Shown: positions 17,158 to 26,961, counted from the first letter of the stretch. The stretch: DNA of 64,000 nt from a bacterium (GCA_030603495.1 JAUVXR010000007.1:1-64000), one strand, 5' to 3'. Program-made: numbers and translations. Notes: generated from the sequence alone by a model not told the origin.

Positions 17158-17727
17158 TCACCGGGGCAGATGGGTACGGCCCGTGCGAGGGGCCTCGGGC
17201 GGCGGCAGTGCTGACTCGATAATCATGCCGATGCTGAAACCCGCTACCGCGCCTAAAACCGGCGTAACCCAACCGTTGACGGCGAAGCCGATACCCAGCC
17301 CCAGCAGCAGGGCGACTCCAGGGCTCCACCGTTTTTGCTCAATCACGAAGCCGATCATTAAGCCGCGCAACACACCGTATGCCAACCCGAAGCCGAAGAT
17401 GGGCATTATCCCACCAAGTTGCAGCCCGATGACACTGCCGACTTTGCGCTCGCCGGTAAAAGCCAGGATAGCCATCTCGACGATGGCGAAGCCGAGCGAG
17501 GTCATAACCGCTTTGGCAATCGGGGGCACCTCGCCGGCTTTGGCTGCCGCCGGTTCCTCGGGCACTGTCGGTTCAGGGCCAGGCGTCTCGGCTGGGGGCT
17601 CCTCGATGGCCTCATGCTGAGGCCTCTGCGGAGCCGGTTCGGTCAGCGATGCCCCGCAGCTCATGCATACCTGGTCAGTGTCGTAGTTCTCTGCGCCACA
17701 GCTAGGACAGGCAGTCTTCTCGGCCAT
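17158..17727 (-). CDS. zinc-ribbon membrane protein of unknown function
   Basis: A 189-residue protein. Residues 7-26 form a compact zinc ribbon (CPSCGAEN, then CMSCGAS, two CxxC pairs). A Pro/Glu-rich linker runs to about residue 65, and three to four glycine-rich transmembrane segments follow to about residue 178 (for example GGIMPIFGFGLAYGVLRGLM). Proteins of this layout (ribbon, disordered linker, membrane domain) are common and mostly uncharacterised. It stands alone on the minus strand. Confidence 0.7.
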   Translation of the reverse strand: MAEKTACPSCGAENYDTDQVCMSCGASLTEPAPQRPQHEAIEEPPAETPGPEPTVPEEPAAAKAGEVPPIAKAVMTSLGFAIVEMAILAFTGERKVGSVIGLQLGGIMPIFGFGLAYGVLRGLMIGFVIEQKRWSPGVALLLGLGIGFAVNGWVTPVLGAVAGFSIGMIIESALPPPEAPRTGRTHLPR

Positions 17728-17789
17728 TGTGTGGTCAACTCCCTCCAGTATGTCAGATACGCAGTTCCATCAGACCTGTGAGTATATCA

Positions 17790-18980
17790 TCACTCAGCCC
17801 ACGCGGGCCGCGTGGCCTGTGCGGTGGCCTCTTGTGCCAGGTAAGGCAGGTACTGCTCGGCGAACTGCTCGTTGTACTTAAAGACGATGAAACCGGCGGC
17901 GCCGAAGGCACGGGCAATTTCAATCTGCTCTACAAGCTGCTGCGGACCGGCAAACTGGCAGGCATCACTGAACGGGCCGGTGCCCACAATCAGCGGAGTG
18001 CACCCAGCGACTGCCTTGCGCTGCCGCAGAAACCAAGTAGCGAAGTCCAGGCGGTCGGCGGTGTAGTTCATCGGGCAGACGAAATCGAGCAGCCCCCGCT
18101 CGACCCACGTCTGGGCACACTGCCCGAAGTTCTCGGCATGGACCTGCCAACGCGGGAAGACCGCTGCTGAGATGAGAATGTCCGGACGGGTAGTGTGCGC
18201 CGCCGCCACCAGTTCCTCCAGCAAGTCTGTCAGTTGCTGCTGCCGCCACGTGCTGAACTCCTCGGATAGCGCACCCTCCGTGGTGACATCCGCCGGCCAG
18301 TCGTCAATATGCATGCCCGTATCCGCTGCAAACTGTGCCCGGCAGCGTTGGCAGACGCAGCAATCCTTCCACGGGTAACGCAAGTAGTCGAATTGCAGCC
18401 CCTCAATATTATAGTTCCTCGCAAGTTCCACGACTACCTGCTTCAGCAGGCGGCGGTTTCGAGAATCACTGGGACACAGCCAGGGAAGCGCGTCGCCGGA
18501 GGCATTGACCATCAGGCGACCGGCCTGTTCCATGGCAGTCTTGGTGGCATCAGCCGCGAAGAGCAGTTCCAGGGCAATGATCCGGGCGTGGACTGCGATG
18601 CCGTACTTGCGGCCGGCGGTGACGGCCTCGTTGAGGTAGTCGTGGTCCTGCGCATACTTCGAGACCGGCAGGACCTCGCTGGCGTAGTAGGCTACTCCCG
18701 GGCTGCATACGTAGGGGAAGACAGCGTTGAAGTTGGCCTGGCGCAGGTTTTGCATCGCCGTCTCCCAATCGGGCTCTACCCGATAGCCGCTCCAGACTCC
18801 ACGCAGCTCACCGACCGACGCTGGCGTGGCCGCATCCGCCGCCGCGAGCTGAGCACTGGCGGTTCCCGGGCGGGCGGCTAAAGACCAGGCCGCTGCGACT
18901 ATCAGTCCGGCAACTCCGGCCAGAGCGCAAGCGACGCATACGGCTGGCTTACTGTGCCAATGAATCATTAGTCTTAGCAT
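17790..18980 (-). CDS. family-10-like (GHL10/DUF4015-type) glycosyl hydrolase-like protein
   Basis: A 396-residue exported TIM-barrel protein. The signal anchor (AVCVACALAGVAGLIVAAAWSLA) is followed by LRGVWSGYRVEPDWETAMQNL, the hallmark start of the GHL10-like family, then IEGLQFDYLRYPW with the acidic residue on the expected strand, ILISAAVFPRW and DFVCPMNYTADR. A CCVCQRC cluster after the Tyr-Pro-Trp may bind metal or form disulfides. Related proteins are thought to act on bacterial surface or extracellular polysaccharides. Substrate unknown. Confidence 0.8.
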   Translation of the reverse strand: MLRLMIHWHSKPAVCVACALAGVAGLIVAAAWSLAARPGTASAQLAAADAATPASVGELRGVWSGYRVEPDWETAMQNLRQANFNAVFPYVCSPGVAYYASEVLPVSKYAQDHDYLNEAVTAGRKYGIAVHARIIALELLFAADATKTAMEQAGRLMVNASGDALPWLCPSDSRNRRLLKQVVVELARNYNIEGLQFDYLRYPWKDCCVCQRCRAQFAADTGMHIDDWPADVTTEGALSEEFSTWRQQQLTDLLEELVAAAHTTRPDILISAAVFPRWQVHAENFGQCAQTWVERGLLDFVCPMNYTADRLDFATWFLRQRKAVAGCTPLIVGTGPFSDACQFAGPQQLVEQIEIARAFGAAGFIVFKYNEQFAEQYLPYLAQEATAQATRPAWAE

Positions 18981-19013
18981 GTGGATGGCTGGAATTCCTG
19001 GTCTGACAAGATC

Positions 19014-20813
19014 TCAGGCTTCGGCCTCCTGCGTTGGCTCTCCGGGCTGTCGAAACTGCACCTTGCAGAGCCTTTCGTAGATGCCTCCGGCTGCTCGTAG
19101 CTCCTCATGTGTGCCGCGCTCTGCTATCTTGCCGTCAGCAACAACCAGAATCAGATCGGCGTTAATGACCGTAGACAGGCGGTGAGCGATGATGAAGGTC
19201 GTGCGGTTCTTCATTAGCTTGTCCAATGCATCCTGGATGAGGGCCTCGGATTCCGAGTCGAGGTCAGAGGTGGCTTCGTCCAGAATGAGGATGCGCGGAT
19301 TGGACAGAATGGCGCGGGCAATAGTGATGCGCTGGCGCTGGCCGCCGGAGAGGCGCGCACCCCGTTCCCCCACGCGCGTCTCGTAGCCATCGGGGAAGTC
19401 CATAATGAAATCGTGGGCGTTGGCAGCGATGGCAGCCTGAACCACCTCTTCGTCGGTCGCCTCGGGTCGGCCATACTTGATGTTATCGCGCAGGGTCCCA
19501 GCGAACAAGAAGCTCTCCTGCATAACCATGCCGATGTTCTCCCGCAAGCTCCTGATAGAGACGTCGCGCAGGTCGTGACCGTCAATGAGCATCTGGCCGG
19601 AAATCGGATCGTAGAAGCGGGGGATGAGATGAACCAGCGTCGTCTTACCGCCACCCGATGGCCCTACCAGCGCGATCATCTGGCCAGGCTCGACCTCGAA
19701 GTTGACATCGCGTAGTACTGTCTCATTGGGCTCGTAGGCGAAGGAGACGTGACGCATCTCGACGCGGCCGGCGACCTTGCCCAGCCGCAGGGGCTGCTCG
19801 GCCTCCTGGATATCCGGGACAGTGTCGAGTGTCTCGAAGATGCGCTCGATGGCGGCCGCAGCCCAGTTGATGACATCGCTGATGTGGACCAGGGCAATTA
19901 TGGGAGCATAGAGCATGGCCACATAGCCTCGGATGGCCGCCAGGTCACCGATGGTCAGGGTATTAAGATAGATAATCTGATAGCACCCGACCAAAATGAT
20001 GACAAGATTGGCTACCTGGGTGATGAGGTTGGCATTGATGCCCAGTACCGCTCGTCGGATGCCAAGGTTGATATTGAGCGTGATGCTTTCGCGGATTTCC
20101 TTAACAAAGCGTCGGGCCTCCCCCTGTTCCCGGCCGAACGACTGAATGACCCGGATTCCTGAGATGGACTCGTCCAAAACACTGTAGATCTGGGAGTATT
20201 GATCACGGGCCTCCCGGGAGAGGCGACGGATACGCCGCTTCATTAGCATGAAGTTCAATACATATATGGGCAGAGCAACAGTGGCGATGAGCGCGAGTTG
20301 CCAGTTATAAGCGTAGAGGATCACCATAGCGACGACGACGGTGACGGCGTGACTGATGATATTCACAAGCTGGTCACTGAGCACGCTTTGTACAGCTTCA
20401 ACATCGTAAAGCACGCGAGACATAATCCAGCCGTGGCGATGGGTCTCAAAATAGCGTAGGGAAAGTCGCTGGAGGTGGCGGAAGAGCTGCTGGCGGATGT
20501 CGAACACCACACGGTTGCCGACGGTCAGCAGCAGACGACCGCGGATATAACTGATGACATACCCGGCCAGATAGATCCCGCCGAGTGCAACGCACATCAG
20601 GATGACGAAGTGCCAGATCTCATCGGGATCGCCCGCTGCTATTGCCGTGGTATCCGGCCCGCCGATCGGCGTGGCGAATTGGTTAATGATCTTGCCCCAG
20701 ATAGCGGGCAGCAACATATTGGTGCCGGTGGCCACAAAGACGAGTGCCAAAGCCGACACTATTCTCCATTTGTAGCGGCGGGTGAATTGCAGCGCGCGTA
20801 GAAAAGTGGACAT
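19014..20813 (-). CDS. ABC exporter, fused permease-ATPase (MsbA type)
   Basis: A 599-residue half-transporter that would work as a homodimer in the inner membrane. Six transmembrane helices lie in residues about 18-310. The ATPase domain has Walker A GPSGGGKT at 384-391, the LSGGQ signature at 488-492, Walker B ILILDE at 508-513, and the switch His in IIAHRLSTV. It resembles lipid or multidrug exporters; the substrate cannot be inferred. It is downstream of a response-regulator gene on the same strand but separated from it by two strong hairpins, so it is probably transcribed separately. Confidence 0.92.
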   Translation of the reverse strand: MSTFLRALQFTRRYKWRIVSALALVFVATGTNMLLPAIWGKIINQFATPIGGPDTTAIAAGDPDEIWHFVILMCVALGGIYLAGYVISYIRGRLLLTVGNRVVFDIRQQLFRHLQRLSLRYFETHRHGWIMSRVLYDVEAVQSVLSDQLVNIISHAVTVVVAMVILYAYNWQLALIATVALPIYVLNFMLMKRRIRRLSREARDQYSQIYSVLDESISGIRVIQSFGREQGEARRFVKEIRESITLNINLGIRRAVLGINANLITQVANLVIILVGCYQIIYLNTLTIGDLAAIRGYVAMLYAPIIALVHISDVINWAAAAIERIFETLDTVPDIQEAEQPLRLGKVAGRVEMRHVSFAYEPNETVLRDVNFEVEPGQMIALVGPSGGGKTTLVHLIPRFYDPISGQMLIDGHDLRDVSIRSLRENIGMVMQESFLFAGTLRDNIKYGRPEATDEEVVQAAIAANAHDFIMDFPDGYETRVGERGARLSGGQRQRITIARAILSNPRILILDEATSDLDSESEALIQDALDKLMKNRTTFIIAHRLSTVINADLILVVADGKIAERGTHEELRAAGGIYERLCKVQFRQPGEPTQEAEA

Positions 20814-20854
20814 CGGTGTCGCTCAGGTCTCCGGGCGGAGGAAATCTAGCAAAT

Positions 20855-20900
20855 CAGGGACGCCAGTCTCTAGCGTCCCTGCGGGGCGGCTTCCGCCGCC
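20855..20900 (-). terminator. tandem hairpins between the response regulator and ABC exporter genes
   Basis: Two perfect inverted repeats: CAGGGACGC/GCGTCCCTG (20855-20863 with 20873-20881) and GGCGGC/GCCGCC around TTCC (20885-20900). Read on the minus strand, the last hairpin is followed by ATTTGCTAGATTT, consistent with termination of the response-regulator transcript. Confidence 0.6.
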
Positions 20901-20969
20901 AGTTGCGTCGTCTGACTAGCTGATGGTCAGCCATCAGCGCCTCCTCGGTACAACTTACCCAGAGGTTCT

Positions 20970-21386
20970 TTACACCTCCCAGGTGGGTTCCGAGTCGTAT
21001 TCGTCAGCGGGGTGCTCCAGGCTCTGGAAGATGCGCTCCACGAAGGCAAGTAGTTCACGGGGGTTAAAGGGCTTGGTAAGATATGAGTCAACACCCGATG
21101 ACCAGCCCTTAAAGATATCGGCATCTTGGGCCTTAGCTGTGAGCATGATAACAGGAATATCTTTGGTCTCGGCATTGCCCCTCAGTTCCTTGAGCACCTC
21201 GAAGCCGTCCATACGGGGCATCATTACGTCAAGGATTATCATATTCGGCTTCTCCGCCTTGGTCTGCTCAATCGCCTCGATGCCGTCATAAGCCGTAACC
21301 ACATCGTACCCGGTGCGCTGCAGGTTGACCTCCACCAGGCGAACGATATGTCGTTCGTCGTCTACTACCAGAATCTTCTTGGCCAT
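20970..21386 (-). CDS. receiver-only response regulator
   Basis: A single CheY-like receiver domain of 138 residues, with no output domain. The acidic pocket is Asp9-Asp10, the phosphoacceptor is Asp53 (ILDVMMPRMDG), the switch Thr is 83 (MLTAKA), and the conserved Lys is 105 (LTKPF). The start at 21386 gives the classic MAKKILVVDDE and has GGGAGGG upstream. No sensor kinase is adjacent, so it is an orphan; partner and output are unknown. Confidence 0.92.
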   Translation of the reverse strand: MAKKILVVDDERHIVRLVEVNLQRTGYDVVTAYDGIEAIEQTKAEKPNMIILDVMMPRMDGFEVLKELRGNAETKDIPVIMLTAKAQDADIFKGWSSGVDSYLTKPFNPRELLAFVERIFQSLEHPADEYDSEPTWEV

Positions 21387-21493
21387 TTCTGCTAGGCCCT
21401 CCCTTGCTGGCTTGCCGTTGCTCGGGGGCAGATGGCACTGTCGTCCCAAGCCTGGTTGTATTATAGCAGACCCACCTTGCACTTGTCAAACTG

Positions 21494-23035
21494 TTATACC
21501 AGGCTTGCTTCGATTAGCCGCTGGTCTGCGACGAAGCTGGACTTCAGTTGGCGGTACAACTGCTGATATAGACAATAGTACGGCTTATAGAGTTCGCAGT
21601 GCTCGGGAAGTGGGGGCAATTCATCAACCACTCTAATCGTCGCGGCACAGGCTTCGGGCACACTCGACCAGACACCAGTGCCTACGCCGGCCAGCAGGCC
21701 GACTCCGAAGGCGGGACCTTCGTCTACATTGATCGTACAGTGCGCCTGGCCGGTGACGTCGGCCTGGATCTGCCGCCACAGCTTGCTGCGTGCTCCTCCC
21801 CCCGAAGCGCGGACCTGCCTGGCCTCAACGCCCATTGTACGAATTATCTCGAAGGAATCGCGCATGGCGAAGGCAACTCCCTCCATCACTGCGCGGATTA
21901 TGTGTGCCCTGGTATGCCGGATGGTCAAGCCGAACAGCACGCCCCTGGCGTTGGGATCCGCGTGCGGAGTGCGCTCGCCAGTGAGATAGGGCAGGAAAAC
22001 AAGTCCTTCTGCGCCGGCTGGGACGGAGGCGGCGGCTTGTGTCATAAGCTCGTACGGATCGCGGTCCGCACTCTCGGCGGCGGCAATCTCCTCGGCGCAC
22101 AGCGTGTCACGCAGCCAGCGAAATGAGCCGCCTGCCGCCAGCACTACGCCCATAACGTGCCACTTGCCCGGCACGGCGTGGCAGAAGGTATGCGTGCGCA
22201 GCTGCTCGTCCCTCAGCGGCTCGTCGAGGTAGGCGAAGACTACGCCAGAAGTACCTACAGTGGACGAGATGATACCAGTTTCTACGATGCCGTTGCCGAC
22301 GGCGCCCGCCGCTTGGTCTCCGCCGCCGCCGACCACGGGCGTGCCCGCCGCGAGGCCCGTCGCTGCGGCTGCTGCCTCCGTAATCTGCCCGGTGACCTCG
22401 GGCGACTCGTAGACGTCGGGGAGCACCTCGCCGGGCAGGTCAATGCGTTCCAGGATCAGGTCGGACCAGCGCCGCTGGGGCACGTTGAACAGCGAGGTCC
22501 CGGAAGCGTCGCTGACTTCAGTGGCATACTCACCGGTGAGCCGGAAACGAACGTAGTCCTTGGGCAGCAACACCTTGCGCAGCCGGTCATAGTTCTCTGG
22601 CTCGTTCTGTCGCAGCCAGATGATCTTGGGCGCAGTGAAGCCGGTCAGAACGGGGTTACAGGTCTCGGCGATAATATCGTCTTCACCAACCGCCTCCGTT
22701 ATCCAGGCGCATTGCTCGGAAGTACGTTGATCGCACCACAGAATCGCCGGGCGGATGACCTCGTCGTCTTCGTCGAGGAAGACCGACCCGTGCATCTGGC
22801 CGGACAACCCAATGCCGGAGATTTCACCGCCGCTGATGTTAGTCTCGGCGAGCACGGCCCGAATCGTCTCGCAGGTCGCTCGCCACCAGTCGGCCGGGTC
22901 CTGCTCTGCCCAGTTCGGGCGGGGGGTAGCCAGGGGATACTCAGACAGTGCGCTCGCGACGATAGCGCCAGTCTCGTCAATGAGCAGAGCCTTCGTGCCC
23001 GTTGTCCCGACATCTAAGCCCAGCAGGTATGCCAC
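21494..23035 (-). CDS. xylB: xylulokinase
   Basis: FGGY-family kinase that phosphorylates D-xylulose to xylulose 5-phosphate. It is 513 residues from a GTG at 23035, which has GGGGAGG seven bases upstream and gives the family N-terminus VAYLLGLDVGTTGTKALLID. Further hallmarks are SGQMHGSVFLD, ILWCDQRT, the VGGGGDQAAGAVG block and ASGGGARSKLWRQIQAD. The nearby lyxose isomerase (29074) could supply D-xylulose. A related pentulose or hexulose substrate is possible, but SGQMHG favours xylulose. Confidence 0.9.
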   Translation of the reverse strand: MAYLLGLDVGTTGTKALLIDETGAIVASALSEYPLATPRPNWAEQDPADWWRATCETIRAVLAETNISGGEISGIGLSGQMHGSVFLDEDDEVIRPAILWCDQRTSEQCAWITEAVGEDDIIAETCNPVLTGFTAPKIIWLRQNEPENYDRLRKVLLPKDYVRFRLTGEYATEVSDASGTSLFNVPQRRWSDLILERIDLPGEVLPDVYESPEVTGQITEAAAAATGLAAGTPVVGGGGDQAAGAVGNGIVETGIISSTVGTSGVVFAYLDEPLRDEQLRTHTFCHAVPGKWHVMGVVLAAGGSFRWLRDTLCAEEIAAAESADRDPYELMTQAAASVPAGAEGLVFLPYLTGERTPHADPNARGVLFGLTIRHTRAHIIRAVMEGVAFAMRDSFEIIRTMGVEARQVRASGGGARSKLWRQIQADVTGQAHCTINVDEGPAFGVGLLAGVGTGVWSSVPEACAATIRVVDELPPLPEHCELYKPYYCLYQQLYRQLKSSFVADQRLIEASLV

Positions 23036-23052
23036 GGATTTGCCTCCCCTAT

Positions 23053-23065
23053 GCCTGTCGTACCG
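23053..23065. repeat. partial copy of the R1 palindromic repeat
   Basis: GCCTGTCGTACCG matches the distal half of the R1 element exactly (compare the end of the copy at 50119-50146). The proximal arm is missing. It lies just upstream of xylB. Confidence 0.5.
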
Positions 23066-23126
23066 CAACGGGACCTTTCTCTTGCACAAAATCTGAGCAA
23101 CGCTATTGAGTCCACTTCTGGGGACA

Positions 23127-23501
23127 CTACTCAGCCTGGGAGACAACGATCTTTGCTCCGGCCGGAACCGACTTGAACACTGTCGGGTCGCCCTCGAGCT
23201 TGCCCCAGACGGTTACCGGGCTGGCGGGGCGGATTTCGTCGCCCTGGCTCATCGGCGTCGGCCCGAAGAAGATGCACATCGCCGAACCCGGCGGCCAGTA
23301 GCCCAGATCGCCCAGCTCGACGGTCTCCTGCGGGGCCTCGTTACCGGCTTTGATGGGGATTTCGAAGTAGATTTCGCCCCCCCAGGTCGAGGCCGAGGCC
23401 TCGATGGGCAGCGCCTCCCAGATCGTCTGGGCCAGATTAGTGTCATTGAGCACTGCATACGCTGTTACGTCGCCAGCCGTTATCTCGATGCGTTTAGCCA
23501 T
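23127..23501 (-). CDS. cyclophilin-like fold protein (TM1367 type)
   Basis: A 124-residue protein matching the small cyclophilin-like family typified by Thermotoga TM1367. It shows MAKRIEITAGDVTAYAVLND, AQTIWEALPIEA, WGGEIYFEIP, and ELGDLGYWPPGSAMCIFFGPTPMS. The family has the cyclophilin barrel but lacks demonstrated prolyl-isomerase activity; its biochemical role is unknown. It lies between xylB and a DUF1015 gene on the same strand. Confidence 0.82.
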   Translation of the reverse strand: MAKRIEITAGDVTAYAVLNDTNLAQTIWEALPIEASASTWGGEIYFEIPIKAGNEAPQETVELGDLGYWPPGSAMCIFFGPTPMSQGDEIRPASPVTVWGKLEGDPTVFKSVPAGAKIVVSQAE

Positions 23502-23595
23502 TGGGTTAGTCTCCCGTATAGGATTGTGCTCAAGGGCTGCTATCGCGGCCTACCTGTTTTCACAGTGCATGGTATGTGTCGGTGCAAGCGGTGCG

Positions 23596-24933
23596 CTATG
23601 GTCGTAGGTCATAGATGGCGACTCCCGCAAGCGGTTTGGGATAGAAGTGTGTTCCCTTCTGCGGCATGTAATCTCCGGCAGCAGCGACTTCCATCACATC
23701 CTGGATGCTGGGTGGGTTGATCAGGAAGGCAGCCGCTGACTCCCCTGTGTCCACTGAGGCGATGGCCGCTTCTGCGCTTCGCGTGAAGAAGATGTTCTTC
23801 TGGCTCTCAGCATACTGCCCACTGAGGCGCATCAGCCCCTGGATTATGGCATAGTGCAGCACAGCCACGTCGAGATTCCGCCAGGCCGGGCAGCTCTCTG
23901 GGGCGAGGTCACGTAGAGCGGCTGTGCCGTGGGGGGCCTTCAGCAGGCAAAGATCGTTGTCGCCGGTGTACAGGCCGAACTGATGCTGGTTGGCGCCAGC
24001 CTCGTGCATCTTGGCCAGGAAGGCCCGTAGCGCGGTGTTCCGCTCGGCAGGAGCTGTAGGCAGTTCGCAGCGGCTGATGGCGAATACCCCTGCAGCCGGA
24101 TCGCGCAGGTATTCGTATGCCGACGGTGGGAGTTCTCGGATTAATCGGTGCAAGGGAAGTATAGTCAAAGTCTCGGCATCTACGTTACACAGAAACATGG
24201 TTGTGTATTGCCATGGTGCACAGGCCTCGGCACCGTGCTCGGCGCGCATCTGGTCGCGGTAGGCCAAAGCCGCCGAATAGCGGTGATGGCCATCGGCGAT
24301 GACGATTTGCTTGTCAGCCATCACTGTGCTGATGCCGTGAATGACCTCAGGGTCAACGACGCACCACATGCGATGGACTACACCCTCGTCGTCAGCGACT
24401 ACGAAGAGCGGCTCGGATGGAAGCGCTGAGTATAGCAGCTCATCAACGGCCAGGCTAGGGTCACTGAACAGAGCAAAAATCTGGCTAAAGGCACACTGGC
24501 AGGCGCGCATCATCCCCAGCCGGTCGGTCTTGACTGCCGGTCGGATCTGCTCATGAGGCAGGATAACCTGCTCCTCGTAGTCGTGGAGCTTGACCGCTGC
24601 GATGTGGCCGCGGCGGCTGATTGGCCCGCGCAGTGGGTCCAGGTAGTCCTGTTCGTAGACGTAGAGGGCCGGGGTCTGTTCCTGGGTGAATATGCCCTGG
24701 TCACGCCAGTGGTGCCAGTAATCGGCGGCGCGCGGGTACCGCGACAAATATGGGTCGGGAGAAAAGGGGGCCCCGCCCAACGTCAGGTGGACGATATTGT
24801 AAGGGCTGCGGGCAGAATAATCGGCGTGGTGGGCCTCGCTGATGAGATCGTATGGAGGCGCCAGCACGCTGGACATGTTCTTTATCTTCTGCGGATTGTA
24901 GCGCCAACCGCGAAAAGCCTTAACCGTTGCCAT
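23596..24933 (-). CDS. DUF1015 family protein
   Basis: A 445-residue cytoplasmic protein of the DUF1015 family. Recognised blocks are GWRYNPQKIKNMSSVLAPPYD near the start, SPYNIVHLTLG, YVYEQDY, and the conserved IADGHHRYSAALAYRD. The HHRY motif recalls ParB/Srx-like folds. Biochemical function is not established. The ATG start has no competing upstream start in a better context. Confidence 0.88.
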   Translation of the reverse strand: MATVKAFRGWRYNPQKIKNMSSVLAPPYDLISEAHHADYSARSPYNIVHLTLGGAPFSPDPYLSRYPRAADYWHHWRDQGIFTQEQTPALYVYEQDYLDPLRGPISRRGHIAAVKLHDYEEQVILPHEQIRPAVKTDRLGMMRACQCAFSQIFALFSDPSLAVDELLYSALPSEPLFVVADDEGVVHRMWCVVDPEVIHGISTVMADKQIVIADGHHRYSAALAYRDQMRAEHGAEACAPWQYTTMFLCNVDAETLTILPLHRLIRELPPSAYEYLRDPAAGVFAISRCELPTAPAERNTALRAFLAKMHEAGANQHQFGLYTGDNDLCLLKAPHGTAALRDLAPESCPAWRNLDVAVLHYAIIQGLMRLSGQYAESQKNIFFTRSAEAAIASVDTGESAAAFLINPPSIQDVMEVAAAGDYMPQKGTHFYPKPLAGVAIYDLRP

Positions 24934-24960
24934 ATTGGATTACCTATCGCTTGCTCTGTT

Positions 24961-25781
24961 CTACACGAACTGCCTCAGGTGCTGGAGGCCCTTGATGAAA
25001 CCTTCCTCGCGTCCCCAGGTTGAATCTTCGTGCTCGATGCTTAGCACGCCGTCGTAGCCGTGGTGGCGCAGGCGGCCGATGTAGGTGCCCCAGTCAATCT
25101 CGCCGAAGCCGGGAATGACGTACCGCCAGAACTCGTGGTTCTGGTTGCCGGTATAGGCCAGCTGGTTGTAGCGGATCTCGGTGTCCTTGGCGTGGGTATG
25201 GAAGATGCGGTCGGCGAACTTCTCGACCGCCGCCAGGTAATCAATATCCTGCCAGACGAGATGGGAGGGGTCGAAGTTCAGCCCAAAGTTGGCGTCGGGC
25301 ACCAGGTCGAAGAGCAGGTCCCACTGACCCAGGTGCATTATGTTGGTGGCAGTCCAGTTTTCCAGTGCAATCTTAACTCCGACGTCCGCTGCTTTCGCGC
25401 ACAGTCCGGAGAAAAACGGCGCCGCGATCTGCTCTATCGCCTCCTCGCGACTCATGCCCTCAGGCGGCAGGCCGGCCATGCAGCAGAGCACATCTACGTC
25501 CGCCTCCCGGCAGATTTCGACCAGCCCCGTGAGCCATGCTTGATGATGAGCGCGCTCGGCGGGGTCAGTCGCCGTGACGTTGATATAGGCGGCCAGGCTG
25601 GAGATCTCCAGACCGGCGTTGCGCGCGATCACGGGCAGGTCCTCCGCTGAGTCGGGTTCAAAGTGCGCGATGCCTCTTCGGCGCGGATTTCCAGGCAGTC
25701 GAAGCCCGCCTCTGCCGCGAACTCAACTACTGTTTCGATGTCGTCACTGCTGAACGGGAGGGTCAGCAATCCAACTTTCAT
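24961..25781 (-). pseudogene. sugar phosphate isomerase/epimerase, broken by one frameshift
   Basis: Xylose-isomerase-like TIM-barrel protein. The ATG at 25781 has AAAGGAGG upstream and encodes MKVGLLTLPFSSDDIETVVE..., but this frame stops at about 25629. The remaining 220 or so residues continue in another frame (HFEPDSAEDLPVIARNAGLE, KIALENWTATN, NFDPSHLVWQ, IFHTHAKDTEI). Adding one C near 25673 on the plus strand (a G in the GAGGCATC run on the coding strand) restores one frame of about 274 residues with normal family order. All later motifs are intact, so this is either a very recent mutation or a base-calling error. It follows the glycerate kinase stop by one base. Confidence 0.8.
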
Positions 25782-25782
25782 G

Positions 25783-26961
25783 TCAATGGCCTCCTTTGGG
25801 AGAATGAGTACAGTTGCAACGGCGCCCGGCGAGCCAAGTGCGGATGATCTGCTCAGCCGCAAAGCTGAGCATCTCCCGGGCCGTGTCCGGACGCATCGCT
25901 TCCGCGAGACTCATTGGTGCCCTGAGACACGAGAACAGAGCAGTGAAGCCGTGCTGGATGAGTTGACCCGCGTCAGCAGCGACGCTGCCGCCGACGGCAA
26001 TGACCGGTATACCCAGCTCCTGGCCGACGCGCAGCGGGCCGGTGGGCGCTTTGCCAAAAGGTGTCTGCGCATCGAGCCGGCCTTCGCCGGTGATGATCAG
26101 GTCCGCGTCCTGCGCTTGTTCAGCCAAGTCAACTACCTCAAGCACTATCTCTATGCCCGACTCGAGCGTAGCGTCGCAGAAGGCCAGCAGCCCGGCGCCC
26201 AGCCCGCCGGCAGCGCCGGCACCCGGTACGTCCGCGACGGACTTGCCCACGTCTCGTTCCAGTACCTCGGCGTAATGAGCCAACCCCGCTTCGAGCTGCT
26301 CTACCTGCTCGGGTGTAGCACCTTTTTGCGGAGCATAGATCCGGGCCGCGCCGTGCGGACCCAGCAGCGGATTGTCCACATCGCAGGCTACCCGCACCGT
26401 GCAGTCGGCCAGACGTTGATCTATAGCCGAGACGTCAATCGCGGCTATATCCTGGAGCCGTCCTCCGCTCACCCGGGATATTTCCCGCCCCTGCCCATCG
26501 AGCATCCGGGCGCCCAGCGCCTGCGCCATAGCGGCCCCGCCGTCGGTAGTCGCGCTGCCCCCAACGCCGATGATGAGGCTGCGGCAGCCGGCATCCAGAG
26601 CTGCACTGATGAGTTGCCCGGTGCCATACGTGGTGGTACGAGTCGGATCACGCTCGTCTTCGGGTACCAGCGGAAGGCCGGAGGCAGCGGCCATTTCGAT
26701 AGCTGCGGTCTGCCCGTCGCCCAAGAGGCCAAACTGCGCCTCGACCGGTTGGCCCAGCGGCCCCTCCACCCTCTCAGCAGCGAAGTACCCACCGGTGGTG
26801 TGGACGAGTGCGTCCACGGTGCCTTCGCCGCCGTCGGCCAGGGGGACCTCAACCACCTCGATGTCCAGGTCGGCGTCGGAGATACCCTTATGCAACGCCC
26901 GGCATACCTCAGCCGCCGACAAACAGCCCTTGAATGAGTCTGGCGCAACTACGATCTTCAC
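25783..26961 (-). CDS. glxK: glycerate kinase (type I, GlxK/GarK family)
   Basis: A 392-residue enzyme that phosphorylates D-glycerate to 2- or 3-phosphoglycerate. It has the family signature MKIVVAPDSFKGCLSA at the N-terminus, VPLADGGEGTVDAL, GVGGSATTDGGAAMAQALGA, and ITGEGRLDAQTPFGKAP. The last 17 residues, after IIRTWLAG, are poorly conserved. It lies inside a sugar-epimerase cluster and could feed sugar-acid breakdown products into glycolysis. Confidence 0.93.
   Translation of the reverse strand: MKIVVAPDSFKGCLSAAEVCRALHKGISDADLDIEVVEVPLADGGEGTVDALVHTTGGYFAAERVEGPLGQPVEAQFGLLGDGQTAAIEMAAASGLPLVPEDERDPTRTTTYGTGQLISAALDAGCRSLIIGVGGSATTDGGAAMAQALGARMLDGQGREISRVSGGRLQDIAAIDVSAIDQRLADCTVRVACDVDNPLLGPHGAARIYAPQKGATPEQVEQLEAGLAHYAEVLERDVGKSVADVPGAGAAGGLGAGLLAFCDATLESGIEIVLEVVDLAEQAQDADLIITGEGRLDAQTPFGKAPTGPLRVGQELGIPVIAVGGSVAADAGQLIQHGFTALFSCLRAPMSLAEAMRPDTAREMLSFAAEQIIRTWLAGRRCNCTHSPKGGH

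Noticed and set aside
25663..26937. 424-codon plus-strand frame over glycerate kinase
   Set aside because: Shadow in high-GC DNA. The minus-strand frame has the full glycerate-kinase signatures.
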